Origin: JAWODU01 sp046483125
GTDB lineage: Bacteria > Verrucomicrobiota > Kiritimatiellia > UBA8416 > JAWODU01
NCBI GenBank assembly: GCA_046483125.1
Contig: JAWODU010000076.1
Coordinates: 1 to 6,421, forward strand
Reading direction: 5' to 3'
Length of the DNA stretch: 6,421 bases
Shown here: in pieces, positions 1 through 6,038 of the stretch
How positions within the stretch are numbered: position 1 is the stretch's first letter
Layout: the number at the start of each line of letters is the position of its first letter
Position numbers and translations under genes: made by a program
The notes under the pieces: generated by a model
Seen by the model: only the letters and a program-made list of their open reading frames with translations
Databases searched by the model: none
Told to the model about the DNA's origin: nothing

Positions 1-242
1 GGGAATACACCAGGCTTCCGGATCATCAGCTTAAACGAGCCATGAGAAGCCTTGTCGATCTCGAATATCTCCACGTCCGGCGATCCGGCCGCGGCGGTTC
101 CTACGTCTACCGCCTCGCCGGTCATGCCGACCGGCAGGACCATCTTGAAGGGCTCACCACGCCAGAGGAACTCCGCAAGACGTGGAAAGAAGGTGTGAAC
201 CCTTCGACGCGCTCCGCTTGCTCAGGGTCAAGCGAAGCTTGA
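1..242 (+). CDS. C-terminal end of a primase-like replication protein (5' partial)
   Basis: The open frame runs in from the left edge (first full codon at 3) to a TGA at 240-242, so the start lies outside the window; the ATG at 42 is internal. About 79 residues are visible. The segment 'DHQLKRAMRSLVDLEYLHV' followed by 'RRSGRGGSYVYRL' looks like the winged-helix end I associate with CHC2-zinc-finger, toprim-type primases of mobile elements, where a helix ending in 'L(V/E)DLEYL' precedes a glycine-rich turn and 'YVYRL'. The zinc finger and catalytic domain are not visible, so the call rests on this tail and on the recombinases downstream. The last residues (about NPSTRSACSGSSEA) are encoded by a dispersed-repeat-like sequence and probably replace or extend the native C terminus. 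It could instead be another winged-helix replication or regulatory protein. Confidence 0.55.
   Translation, partial: EYTRLPDHQLKRAMRSLVDLEYLHVRRSGRGGSYVYRLAGHADRQDHLEGLTTPEELRKTWKEGVNPSTRSACSGSSEA
200..238. repeat. Dispersed-repeat-like palindromic sequence at the primase 3' end
   Basis: The stretch opens with CCCTTCGA (200-207), contains CTCAGGG (221-227) and ends with CAAGCGAAGC. I recognise CCCTTCGAC...CTCAGGG as a type of short interspersed sequence seen in many bacterial genomes; this is from memory and not searched. GCTCCGCTTG (211-220) pairs with CAAGCGAAGC (229-238) at 9 of 10 positions around an 8-base loop. It is read through as the last codons of the upstream gene. No T-run follows, so it is a poor terminator. 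Confidence 0.5.
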
Positions 243-251
243 AAGTGGGAC

Positions 252-282
252 AAAAGTGGAACAAGGGGGGTGTTCCACTTTT
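252..282. repeat. Perfect 12-bp inverted repeat with 7-bp spacer; candidate recombination site
   Basis: AAAAGTGGAACA (252-263) is the exact reverse complement of TGTTCCACTTTT (271-282), separated by AGGGGGG (264-270). Two 11-13 bp inverted arms around a 6-8 bp spacer is the usual core-site architecture for tyrosine recombinases, and two such enzymes are encoded directly downstream. A bidirectional terminator for the primase gene is the main alternative, because the arms begin with AAAA and end with TTTT, although the T-run is only four bases and lies inside the stem. Confidence 0.55.
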
Positions 283-291
283 GGGAGGGGT

Positions 292-316
292 TAAGTCCTG
301 TAAACACAGGGACTTA
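292..316. repeat. Second intergenic hairpin (TAAGTCC / GGACTTA)
   Basis: TAAGTCC (292-298) pairs with GGACTTA (310-316). TG (299-300) can pair with CA (307-308) with one bulged G, leaving the loop TAAACA. It lies 9 bases after the larger inverted repeat and before the recombinase start, so it may be a part-site, an operator or a leader hairpin. Its role is unknown. Confidence 0.4.
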
Positions 317-369
317 CCGAAGAAGTGGAACTGGAACAGGAAAACATGACGGGGTGTACTGAAATAGAA

Positions 370-397
370 GGATGAAGGCTGAATGATGAAGGATGAA
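370..397. repeat. Tandem heptamer repeat of the GGATGAA type
   Basis: Four consecutive 7-mers are readable: GGATGAA (370-376), GGCTGAA (377-383), TGATGAA (384-390) and GGATGAA (391-397). Heptamer tandem repeats of this composition occur as short interspersed repeats in several bacterial groups (general knowledge, not searched). This copy overlaps the start of recombinase 1 and supplies its candidate ATGs (383, 386) and purine-rich ribosome-binding bases. Confidence 0.6.
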
Positions 398-1459
398 TTT
401 AAGACCGGGAATCTCCAGGAAATCGGCAATGATGTCACCGATTGGAAGAGCCTCATAGCCGAGTTCCTTGACTATCAGAAAGGCCTCGACCGGGCTGAAA
501 GCACACTTGAGTCACATACAATCAATCTTGGCTACTGGACCGGTTATCTCGAAGAAAGGGGAGTGACGGCTCTTTCATCGGTCACTCCGCAGATCACCGC
601 TGACTATCAAGCCTGGCTTTACCAACGCCGGACCCGGTTCGGCCGATCCTTCACCGTGACCACTCAAATCGGTATCCTCAACAGCCTCAAAGTCTTCTTC
701 AAGTACCTGCTCAAATCAGGAAAGATCCTTACCAACCCGGCAGAGTCGGTCCGGCTCCCTAAAGAGCCCAGGAAACTGCCCGGAACCATCCTGACGCCCA
801 AAGAGATGAAGAAGCTCCTTTCACAGCCGGACACATCAACCGTGCTCGGCTTTCGAGATCGAACCATGTACAAGGTCCTGTACTCCACGGGCCTCCGGGT
901 CGGGGAACTGACCGGAATGCGAGTACAGGACCTCAATTTTAACCAGGGCAGTATCCTTATCCCGAAGAGCAAGCACTACAAACAGCGGTACGTGCCCCTG
1001 GGCGAGACGGCCTGCCGCTACCTGGCCGAATACCTCGACCGCATCCGTCCTCTGCTTCTGCGATCCTCTGCGTCCTCCGCGACCTCTGCGGTGGAAACTG
1101 TCTTGCTCAGCCGTTGCGGCGGTCGCCTTGATATGAGCGGCGTAGGGCTCAAACTCCACATCTACGCACGCCGCGCCGGAATCAAAAAACACGTCACCGT
1201 GCATACCTTCCGGCACACCCTGGCAACGGAGATGCTCCGCCATGGCGCGGATCTCCGGCAGATACAGGAACTGCTCGGCCACCGTCAGCTTCGCAGCACT
1301 CAGGTTTACACCCATATCTTCAAGGGAGAGTTGAAGCGCATTCAATCCCACTGCCACCCCAGGGAGCAGACCGATCTTCCCGACGGCTTCACCACGTATC
1401 GTGGCCGTGACTACCTGACAGAAGAAGAGATCGCCAAAGAGAAGCGACACTCGAAATGA
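383..1459 (+). CDS. Tyrosine recombinase/integrase 1 (XerC/D-like)
   Basis: This 358-residue site-specific recombinase of the phage-integrase family would cut and rejoin DNA through a covalent 3'-phosphotyrosine. An N-terminal SAM-like core-binding domain covers roughly residues 22-115, and the catalytic domain runs from about 137 to 315. The catalytic set is complete: R172 in 'STGLRVGEL', K197 in 'IPKSKHYKQR', H274 and R277 in 'HTFRH', H300 in 'LLGH' and Y309 in 'QVYTH'. The ATG at 383 is taken as the start, but it sits in a heptamer repeat; ATG 386 is equally possible and the first ~20 residues are not clearly native. Residues about 228-237 come from a repeat-like insert between the catalytic K and H. 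The stop overlaps the next gene by ATGA, implying translational coupling. XerC or XerD housekeeping function is unlikely given the tandem arrangement. Confidence 0.92.
   Translation: MMKDEFKTGNLQEIGNDVTDWKSLIAEFLDYQKGLDRAESTLESHTINLGYWTGYLEERGVTALSSVTPQITADYQAWLYQRRTRFGRSFTVTTQIGILNSLKVFFKYLLKSGKILTNPAESVRLPKEPRKLPGTILTPKEMKKLLSQPDTSTVLGFRDRTMYKVLYSTGLRVGELTGMRVQDLNFNQGSILIPKSKHYKQRYVPLGETACRYLAEYLDRIRPLLLRSSASSATSAVETVLLSRCGGRLDMSGVGLKLHIYARRAGIKKHVTVHTFRHTLATEMLRHGADLRQIQELLGHRQLRSTQVYTHIFKGELKRIQSHCHPREQTDLPDGFTTYRGRDYLTEEEIAKEKRHSK
1064..1093. repeat. CCTCTGCG-type repeat inserted in frame in recombinase 1
   Basis: CCTCTGCG (1065-1072), TCCTCCGCG (1073-1081) and ACCTCTGCGG (1082-1091) form a degenerate tandem repeat like the CCTCTGCG-TCCTCTGCG short repeats seen scattered in diverse bacterial genomes (recognised from memory). 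It encodes the low-complexity stretch SSASSATSA. Compared with the paralogue downstream, recombinase 1 has 6 extra residues exactly here: the K-to-H distance is 77 against 71 residues, while R-to-K (25 and 24) and H-to-Y (35 and 35) spacing match. Confidence 0.6.
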
Positions 1460-2544
1460 CTCCCGATGAAGCCATAGCCTTATATCTCTACGACTGCCGC
1501 AACCGGCATCTTTCAGACGCCAGTATCCGCAGCACGGCAATCTATCTCGGCCACTTCGCCAAGTTCTGCGACCACAACCACCTTGACGATCTACGCAACG
1601 CCACGGCCAAGACCCTGCAAGACTTCCTCAAGTGGACCAAGATGCAGAAAGGCCCGAACAAAGAGCCCTGGGGCGTCAAATACCAGCACCGCCACGTGCG
1701 CGAGGTAAAGCAACTGTTCCGGTTGCTTTACAAGCGGGGCCTCATCATGAGCGACATCACCGCAACGCTTGAGCCGCTCAGGGATCCGCTCACGCTCCCG
1801 CGCGGCATCATGGACAAAGACCAGGTCATGAAGTTATTGCAGCAGCCACTCATGACAACGCCTATCGGCTTCAGGGATAGAACCATGCTCGAAGTGCTTT
1901 ACTCTACCGGTCTTCGCGGCGGCGAGCTCTGTCGCCTCACACTCTACAACCTCGATCTACAGGCCCGCATGATCCGGGTCCTCGGCAAGGGACGAAAGGA
2001 ACGCGTAGTTCCGGTGGGGAAGGTGGCAACCGGCTACCTGGGCGAATATCTCAAAGCTGTGCGACCGATCCTGCTCGGCAAGCACACAACGGCCGTTGTT
2101 TTCCTTACGGCAACCGGGTTGCCGCTGAGGACCCACGACCTCGGCCGCATCGTCAAAATGTACCGCGACAAGGCGCATTTACCGGACAACATCACCACGC
2201 ACAGCCTGCGGCATACCTGCGCTACCGAGATGCTTAAGGGCGGAGCCTCGATCCGGCATGTTCAGGAGCTTCTCGGCCATGCCGACATCGCCACGACCCA
2301 AATCTACACCCACGTCGTGCAGACCGACCTGCAAAAAGCCCATGCCCGGACCGCCCCCAGCGAACAGCGGAAGAATGTTGACGTGCCTTCGTTCGATCAT
2401 GACGTCCCCAGGTGGAACGACAACCGCAACGCCAAGTACTGGCCGCAGGTGCGCGGCCCGGCCGCCGTCAAAAGAGCGGAGGAACAGAAAAATAAGCCCG
2501 ACGGCCGACGGAGGAAAAAAGCTCGCAAAAAGCCTAAGAAATGA
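1456..2544 (+). CDS. Tyrosine recombinase/integrase 2 (XerC/D-like), basic tail
   Basis: This 362-residue member of the tyrosine recombinase family is clearly a paralogue of the gene upstream. The N-terminal core-binding domain covers about residues 3-98 and the catalytic domain about 118-290. All catalytic residues are present: R154 ('STGLRGGEL'), K178 ('LGKGRKERVVPV'), H249 and R252 ('HSLRH'), H275 ('LLGH') and Y284 ('QIYTH'). After the active-site domain comes a tail of about 70 residues ending in a strongly basic segment (RRRKKARKKPKK), which could bind DNA or add to partner contacts. The ATG lies within the ATGA overlap with recombinase 1; AAAGAGAAG some 10 bases upstream can serve as ribosome-binding site. 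Two adjacent stops, TGA TAG (2542-2547), end the frame. The pair probably acts together on the element's sites, as paired recombinases do in Tn554-like systems. Confidence 0.92.
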   Translation: MTPDEAIALYLYDCRNRHLSDASIRSTAIYLGHFAKFCDHNHLDDLRNATAKTLQDFLKWTKMQKGPNKEPWGVKYQHRHVREVKQLFRLLYKRGLIMSDITATLEPLRDPLTLPRGIMDKDQVMKLLQQPLMTTPIGFRDRTMLEVLYSTGLRGGELCRLTLYNLDLQARMIRVLGKGRKERVVPVGKVATGYLGEYLKAVRPILLGKHTTAVVFLTATGLPLRTHDLGRIVKMYRDKAHLPDNITTHSLRHTCATEMLKGGASIRHVQELLGHADIATTQIYTHVVQTDLQKAHARTAPSEQRKNVDVPSFDHDVPRWNDNRNAKYWPQVRGPAAVKRAEEQKNKPDGRRRKKARKKPKK

Positions 2545-2558
2545 TAGTGTAAACGGCA

Positions 2559-3857
2559 ATGGAAACGACATTTACAGAGACCGGTCTTATGCCCTTATAC
2601 GGGACTTTTTCAGAGTCCGCGTATGTATTTACCATCATTAGAACTGACTTTGTAAGAGTGTGGGACAAGAATCAGGAAGCTAACCGGACAACACGCGCTA
2701 CGGAGGCCTCGTTGCGTCCTGCAAAGACGTTTGAGGATAACGAGAGGTCTGATGCGGACCTCGCGGATAATTCGCCTGTGCTTCGTCTCGCGGGCTGGTG
2801 CAATCAAATGGGTCAAGCCCAGGTTAATCTCAAATGTCAGTTCCAACCGGCGTCTGTGGGTGACTGCATCCTCTGGAAGATAGACGAACTTTCAAACGCC
2901 ACAGTTACCGGTGCTAAATCTGGAAATTTTGCTGCGTCGGATACAACGCTTCTCACCTTAGTTCCGTCAACCGGTCAGAATACTGCTCACAACACAAAAG
3001 ATTTCAGGGTTAAATGTGGCGTTGACTGGAACGGGAACGGTTCCCTTGAGTCCTCTGAGGAATTTTCCGCGCTAGAATTTGGAATCATTCTAGTCGGCAA
3101 GAACGAATACGATTACTGTGCCGCAAAATATTCGCCTACCAAGCTGAATCTTCTTGCCGTTCTGTTTCCCTATACCGCGGAGTTCCTCGACATATTCATG
3201 GATAGCAATATGTGGGGTAACTACGATTCCTCAACGGCAGATACTATTCAGTTCTCTGCATCGGAAGCGTATGATCAAAGGAACGGTATTGGCTGTGCCC
3301 CAACCTCACTTACCCAAGGCAATGTGGACAAGTATATTTGGGATCCCAAGTCAGGGCTTGAAGAAGACATTATGCTTAGCGATACGTTTTGGAATGATGT
3401 ATTGCAGAAGGTCATTGTGGATTTGAAAATCGGAGATTGGTATGCAGATCCGGCCAATTCAGCCGATAATAGCCACGTGTTCAATTCAAACGGCACATAT
3501 CACGGTGTTTATTTCGGTGAAGATGATCTCGGTACATCACTGGGAAAGGCAACATTTCAGTTTTCCATAAAGGTTTACACTGAGCGCGGAACTACCACGC
3601 CTCAGATTATTGCTCTGCGCGTAAGCGGTTCCGTCATTGACCTATACGACTATCGCACAACAGGCGACGACAACGAACTTGGATGGGCTTCTCGCATTCA
3701 GGTCGGACATGCTCCCGCCTGCACTCGTACTGCAGGGGAGATTTTCAAAGTGAAGATAGACTACGAACTGGATCCGTTATTCATAACCCCGAGTGTGGAT
3801 TACAACGACTTCCAAGAACTGCGGAATCGCTGGAATGAAGGGATTAATAACCGATGA
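2559..3857 (+). CDS. Protein of unknown function with an EF-hand-type loop; possibly 5'-truncated
   Basis: I do not recognise a family for this 432-residue acidic protein, rich in Asp, Asn, Ser and Thr. Residues 156-167 read D-W-N-G-N-G-S-L-E-S-S-E, matching the D-x-N-x-N-G-x-L-x-x-x-E pattern of EF-hand or dockerin-like calcium loops, placed just after a beta-rich, possibly Ig-like stretch (about 90-150). Such features are common in extracellular proteins, yet no signal peptide is visible at the N terminus. The ATG at 2559 has no good ribosome-binding site and a frame stop lies at 2550-2552. The gene may therefore be the 3' part of a longer surface protein cut off at the module boundary, or be started by read-through from recombinase 2, 14 bases upstream. 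G+C is visibly lower than in the recombinases. The stop overlaps the next start by ATGA, so the two products are probably made together. Confidence 0.7.
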   Translation: METTFTETGLMPLYGTFSESAYVFTIIRTDFVRVWDKNQEANRTTRATEASLRPAKTFEDNERSDADLADNSPVLRLAGWCNQMGQAQVNLKCQFQPASVGDCILWKIDELSNATVTGAKSGNFAASDTTLLTLVPSTGQNTAHNTKDFRVKCGVDWNGNGSLESSEEFSALEFGIILVGKNEYDYCAAKYSPTKLNLLAVLFPYTAEFLDIFMDSNMWGNYDSSTADTIQFSASEAYDQRNGIGCAPTSLTQGNVDKYIWDPKSGLEEDIMLSDTFWNDVLQKVIVDLKIGDWYADPANSADNSHVFNSNGTYHGVYFGEDDLGTSLGKATFQFSIKVYTERGTTTPQIIALRVSGSVIDLYDYRTTGDDNELGWASRIQVGHAPACTRTAGEIFKVKIDYELDPLFITPSVDYNDFQELRNRWNEGINNR

Positions 3858-4948
3858 CTGGTACTATGCAAAACGGAGTCATCCGAACAGGGTTTTCTGT
3901 AACAGCAAGGAGAGGAGAAGCCATCCTTTTCTCTGCCGTTTTGCTCCTCTTCTGTTTTTACGACCTTTCGGCACAAACCATAAGCGGGCAGTGCTCGGCG
4001 GTCGAAACAGAGACTGAGTACATCGAAGCCCTTCAACGCATCGGCGAGACACTTAAGTTTGCTGCTGTGCTTACTCAAGATAATATCGATAAGTTGCCGG
4101 AGACCATTAGACGAACAGCCATACAAGAGCATGAAAAAGCTATTACCCTCTTGAACTCCATATCCGTTCTGGCAGAGAAATATCCACAATGTCGATTTAC
4201 TCCTGCGCAGAAAGTTGAAATTCTGAAACAGACCCTCAAGATAAGAAGGAATACAGTCGCAACGGGGAATCCTCAGTCGGGGAACCTGATCACAGAGGCG
4301 ATGACAACGCTCTTTGATGCTGCAGTGTCTTTCCAGATTCTCAATGAAGCCGATCCTGAGCAACTCCAAAACGTTGCCATCGCGCTGAACCAATCGAATT
4401 ATGGAGCAGATAATCAGAGTGTTCTTCAGAACGTTTTCCCCTTCACCTTTCAGTCAAAAACTTCAGAAGAAACACACGATGCTTATGATGTTCTCGCAAA
4501 CGCCATGCAGCGGGAGGGGAAATCCCCTGACACAATGTTTGGCGTTAGTATTGGCGATCATCCTGCCGCTATGCTTGTGAATTTTCTTATGAAAAAGGAA
4601 CCCTTGAATATCTCCGCCAGACAGATGGAAGACGTCGATACAGAACTGCTTGCATGGGACGTTCTGATGGCCGCAAGACTTCACGCAATGGCCAAGTTCT
4701 GCGTTATGCAGAAGAATCCCGGGAATCGGGATACAACTGCGCAGGAAATGTTTGCGCGTCTCAATCAATTTGAACAGAAACTCTTGATTGGAGAGCCGAT
4801 CGATGAGAAAGAGAAACACAAACGAATTTCCGGAGTGCTTTCAGAATGCCGAGGTCACCTCAGGGATGGGGGTCGGCGAATATTTACAATGGTACGTTCT
4901 CGTCTGAAAGGTCAGGGTGCAATGCCCCACAAGGCATCAACAGATTGA
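3854..4948 (+). CDS. Secreted helical protein of unknown function
   Basis: The predicted product has 364 residues. Residues 17-40 look like a signal peptide: basic TARR, then a hydrophobic core AILFSAVLLLFCF, then LSA before Q41, a plausible signal peptidase I site, so the mature protein would be exported. The rest looks mainly alpha-helical and soluble, without recognisable motifs. The start at 3854 is chosen because it forms an ATGA overlap with the previous stop and has GAAGGGA upstream; ATG 3866 is an alternative that shortens the unusually long n-region. The last ~30 residues change character, becoming basic and Gly/Arg-rich (GGRRIFTMVRSRLKG). The frame starting at 4833 instead reads a more protein-like end (ECFQNAEVTSGMGVGEYLQW...) to a TGA at 4905-4907, so a frameshift near 4820-4848 is possible. 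Confidence 0.75.
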   Translation: MTGTMQNGVIRTGFSVTARRGEAILFSAVLLLFCFYDLSAQTISGQCSAVETETEYIEALQRIGETLKFAAVLTQDNIDKLPETIRRTAIQEHEKAITLLNSISVLAEKYPQCRFTPAQKVEILKQTLKIRRNTVATGNPQSGNLITEAMTTLFDAAVSFQILNEADPEQLQNVAIALNQSNYGADNQSVLQNVFPFTFQSKTSEETHDAYDVLANAMQREGKSPDTMFGVSIGDHPAAMLVNFLMKKEPLNISARQMEDVDTELLAWDVLMAARLHAMAKFCVMQKNPGNRDTTAQEMFARLNQFEQKLLIGEPIDEKEKHKRISGVLSECRGHLRDGGRRIFTMVRSRLKGQGAMPHKASTD

Positions 4949-4987
4949 AGCCCTCTGTCCCATTAGCCCAAAAGTTGGCGGTATGTT

Positions 4988-5530
4988 ATGGCCCCAAAAG
5001 CAATCCGACTTCCGGTTTTCATCTCTCTGTTCGTCGCCCTTTGCGTAATAGGTGGTCTTGTTTACTACGTCGGAATTTACCTACCCAAAAACATTGTACA
5101 TACACCACCGGTTATTCTCGAAATGCCGACCCAGAATAAAGATATTCCGCAAGAAGCTGATTTCCGTCGGATCGTCGAAACTGCGCTAAGGGGGAAGATG
5201 GCAGAACTCCCCGACGGTGCGAGCAATATCTTCGCCTGCTGTGATATGAATCGAGACCCCGCCTACTGGCTTGTTTTGGAATTAGCACCCGCCGATATGC
5301 GACCCTTCATCCGAAAGATCACAGAAACAGATTTTGACGATTTACAAGGTGGAATCTTGTCGAAGTATCCCCACGTTAATCGAGGTCCCTGTAAACGCGG
5401 GAAGAAATTGGCAGAATCCCTTTGGAATCTGTCTGCTATAACTAATGGCGTCCATTATGAAAGGATGTCTTTCTACGTGGGTGTTGACACAAACGCTAGC
5501 CGAGTATTCCTTTGCTACTGGACCATGTGA
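4988..5530 (+). CDS. Small membrane-anchored protein of unknown function
   Basis: The predicted product has 180 residues. Residues 9-31 (VFISLFVALCVIGGLVYYVGIYL with flanking basic residues MAPKAIR) form one clear membrane segment; the positive N terminus predicts an N-in anchor with the remaining ~145 residues outside the cytoplasm. The outer domain holds 'YWLVLELAPADMRPFIRKI', which resembles a beta-strand plus helix, and four cysteines (CC near 84-85, C135, C176) that could form disulphides. I do not recognise the family. GGCGG about 6 bases before ATG 4988 can act as ribosome-binding site; the ATG at 4983 is in another frame. A 39-base gap after the previous gene and the same strand suggest one operon of three envelope-directed products. 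No convincing terminator follows the stop. Confidence 0.7.
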   Translation: MAPKAIRLPVFISLFVALCVIGGLVYYVGIYLPKNIVHTPPVILEMPTQNKDIPQEADFRRIVETALRGKMAELPDGASNIFACCDMNRDPAYWLVLELAPADMRPFIRKITETDFDDLQGGILSKYPHVNRGPCKRGKKLAESLWNLSAITNGVHYERMSFYVGVDTNASRVFLCYWTM

Positions 5531-5629
5531 TGATGGAGCCTTACAGGGCTGTGCCAACCCCCTACGCGGTTACGCGCGCCAACGTGGCCGATAAATCCAT
5601 GACGTTCTTCCCCGATCTGTGAAGACCCC

Positions 5630-5671
5630 AGCTTTGCATCCCGTCTGCTTACGCACACGGGCCGCCAAGCT
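5630..5671. repeat. Imperfect hairpin H1
   Basis: AGCTT (5630-5634) pairs with AAGCT (5667-5671), GC (5636-5637) with GC (5664-5665), CCCGT (5640-5644) with ACGGG (5657-5661), and TGC (5646-5648) with GCA (5653-5655), closed by TTAC. Mismatches are symmetric (1x1, 2x2, 1x1), which resembles an RNA-like helix. Confidence 0.45.
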
Positions 5672-5682
5672 CCCCACAAGGA

Positions 5683-5769
5683 ACGGCGATCCGGTGAACG
5701 CGGCGATCGTCTCCAGGTATTCCTGCCAGAGGCAGGCAGGCGACAAACGTCGCGCTCACCGGTCGCCGT
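5683..5769. repeat. Long imperfect hairpin H2
   Basis: ACGGCGA (5683-5689) pairs with TCGCCGT (5763-5769), CCGGTGA (5691-5697) with TCACCGG (5756-5762), and CGCGGCG (5699-5705) with CGTCGCG (5748-5754, one G-T wobble), giving about 21 bp with one bulge and one mismatch. Inside lies a 6-bp hairpin CCTGCC-AGA-GGCAGG (5722-5736). Confidence 0.55.
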
Positions 5770-5788
5770 ATTGATTTCATAGTACCCC

Positions 5789-5877
5789 GCCGTGATCGCG
5801 CAGCCAGGCTCAGAACATCGAAGCAAGACTTCCATGTCCTGCCGTGAACGGTCCAGCCTGTCCGCACACAACACGGC
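5789..5877. repeat. Branched hairpin H3 (three-way junction)
   Basis: CAGGCT (5805-5810) pairs with AGCCTG (5855-5860). Inside are ACAT-c-GAAG (5815-5823) with CTTC-c-ATGT (5829-5837) and a CCGT-GA-ACGG hairpin (5842-5851). An outer GCCGTG (5789-5794) with CACGGC (5872-5877) may close the unit. Confidence 0.4.
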
Positions 5878-5895
5878 CCCCGTAAGAGTCGCTAC

Positions 5896-5944
5896 GAAGT
5901 TGACATGCTTCCTGCTTTTGAATGCCAGGAAGCACGCCAACTTC
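5896..5944. repeat. Hairpin H4 with 9-bp and 7-bp perfect stems
   Basis: GAAGTTG (5896-5902) pairs with CAACTTC (5938-5944) and TGCTTCCTG (5906-5914) with CAGGAAGCA (5926-5934). The two stems are separated by a symmetric 3x3 loop (ACA/CGC) and capped by 11 bases. It superficially recalls an integron attC hairpin, but the GTT/AAC polarity is reversed. Confidence 0.6.
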
Positions 5945-5958
5945 TCCGCTCCATCGGA

Positions 5959-5976
5959 GTCCGGCAGTGGCCGGAC
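5959..5976. repeat. Hairpin H5
   Basis: GTCCGGC (5959-5965) pairs perfectly with GCCGGAC (5970-5976) around AGTG. Confidence 0.5.
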
Positions 5977-5998
5977 CTGTATTTACAATGCGGGCACC

Positions 5999-6013
5999 GC
6001 TTTCGATGAAAGC
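5999..6013. repeat. Hairpin H6
   Basis: GCTTTC (5999-6004) pairs with GAAAGC (6008-6013) around GAT. An overlapping GGGCACCGC (5992-6000) is the reverse complement of GCGGTGCCC (6349-6357) and could close a larger fold around the nested palindrome. Confidence 0.35.
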
Positions 6014-6038
6014 AGACGTGATCGGTGAAGCGGAGGCC

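Larger units (their letters stand above)
244..337. repeat. Cluster of AGTGGAAC-type octamers upstream of the recombinases
   Basis: AGTGGGAC is at 244-251, AGTGGAAC at 255-262 and again at 324-331, its reverse complement GTTCCACT at 272-279, and a further TGGAAC at 332-337. Five related copies in under 100 non-coding bases directly before a recombinase gene look like protein-binding sites, such as recombinase arm or core sites, or iterons. The function is inferred. Confidence 0.5.

Noticed and set aside
243..337. CRISPR array
   Set aside because: The repeat units are only 8 bases long, unevenly spaced and in both orientations; there is no repeat-spacer regularity and no cas gene.
836..1540. 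Minus-strand frame of 234 codons across recombinase 1
   Set aside because: It is antisense to a clear recombinase with a complete catalytic set; a typical shadow frame in GC-rich coding DNA.
5531..5560. Rho-independent terminator after the membrane-anchored protein gene
   Set aside because: Only a 4-bp AGCC/GGCT stem is present and no T-run follows.
5900..5928. TTGACA promoter -35 box
   Set aside because: No -10 hexamer at suitable distance, and the bases are part of hairpin H4.
5515..5940. Minus-strand open frame of 141 codons, partly resembling a protein (GYYEINTATGE)
   Set aside because: It lies across several hairpins, competes with other open frames in GC-rich sequence, has no ribosome-binding site and has an Arg-rich composition. 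I considered an Rhs-type fragment from IGEE...GFIG, but the similarity is too weak to claim.
5896..5944. Integron attC site
   Set aside because: attC runs from RYYYAAC to GTTRRRY, whereas this hairpin begins with GTTG and ends with CAAC on both strands; neither recombinase shows an obvious integron-integrase insert.
4881..5990. 11-base repeat TATTTACAATG at 4881-4891 and 5980-5990
   Set aside because: It is short, AT-rich and without matching flanks, so chance is sufficient to explain it.
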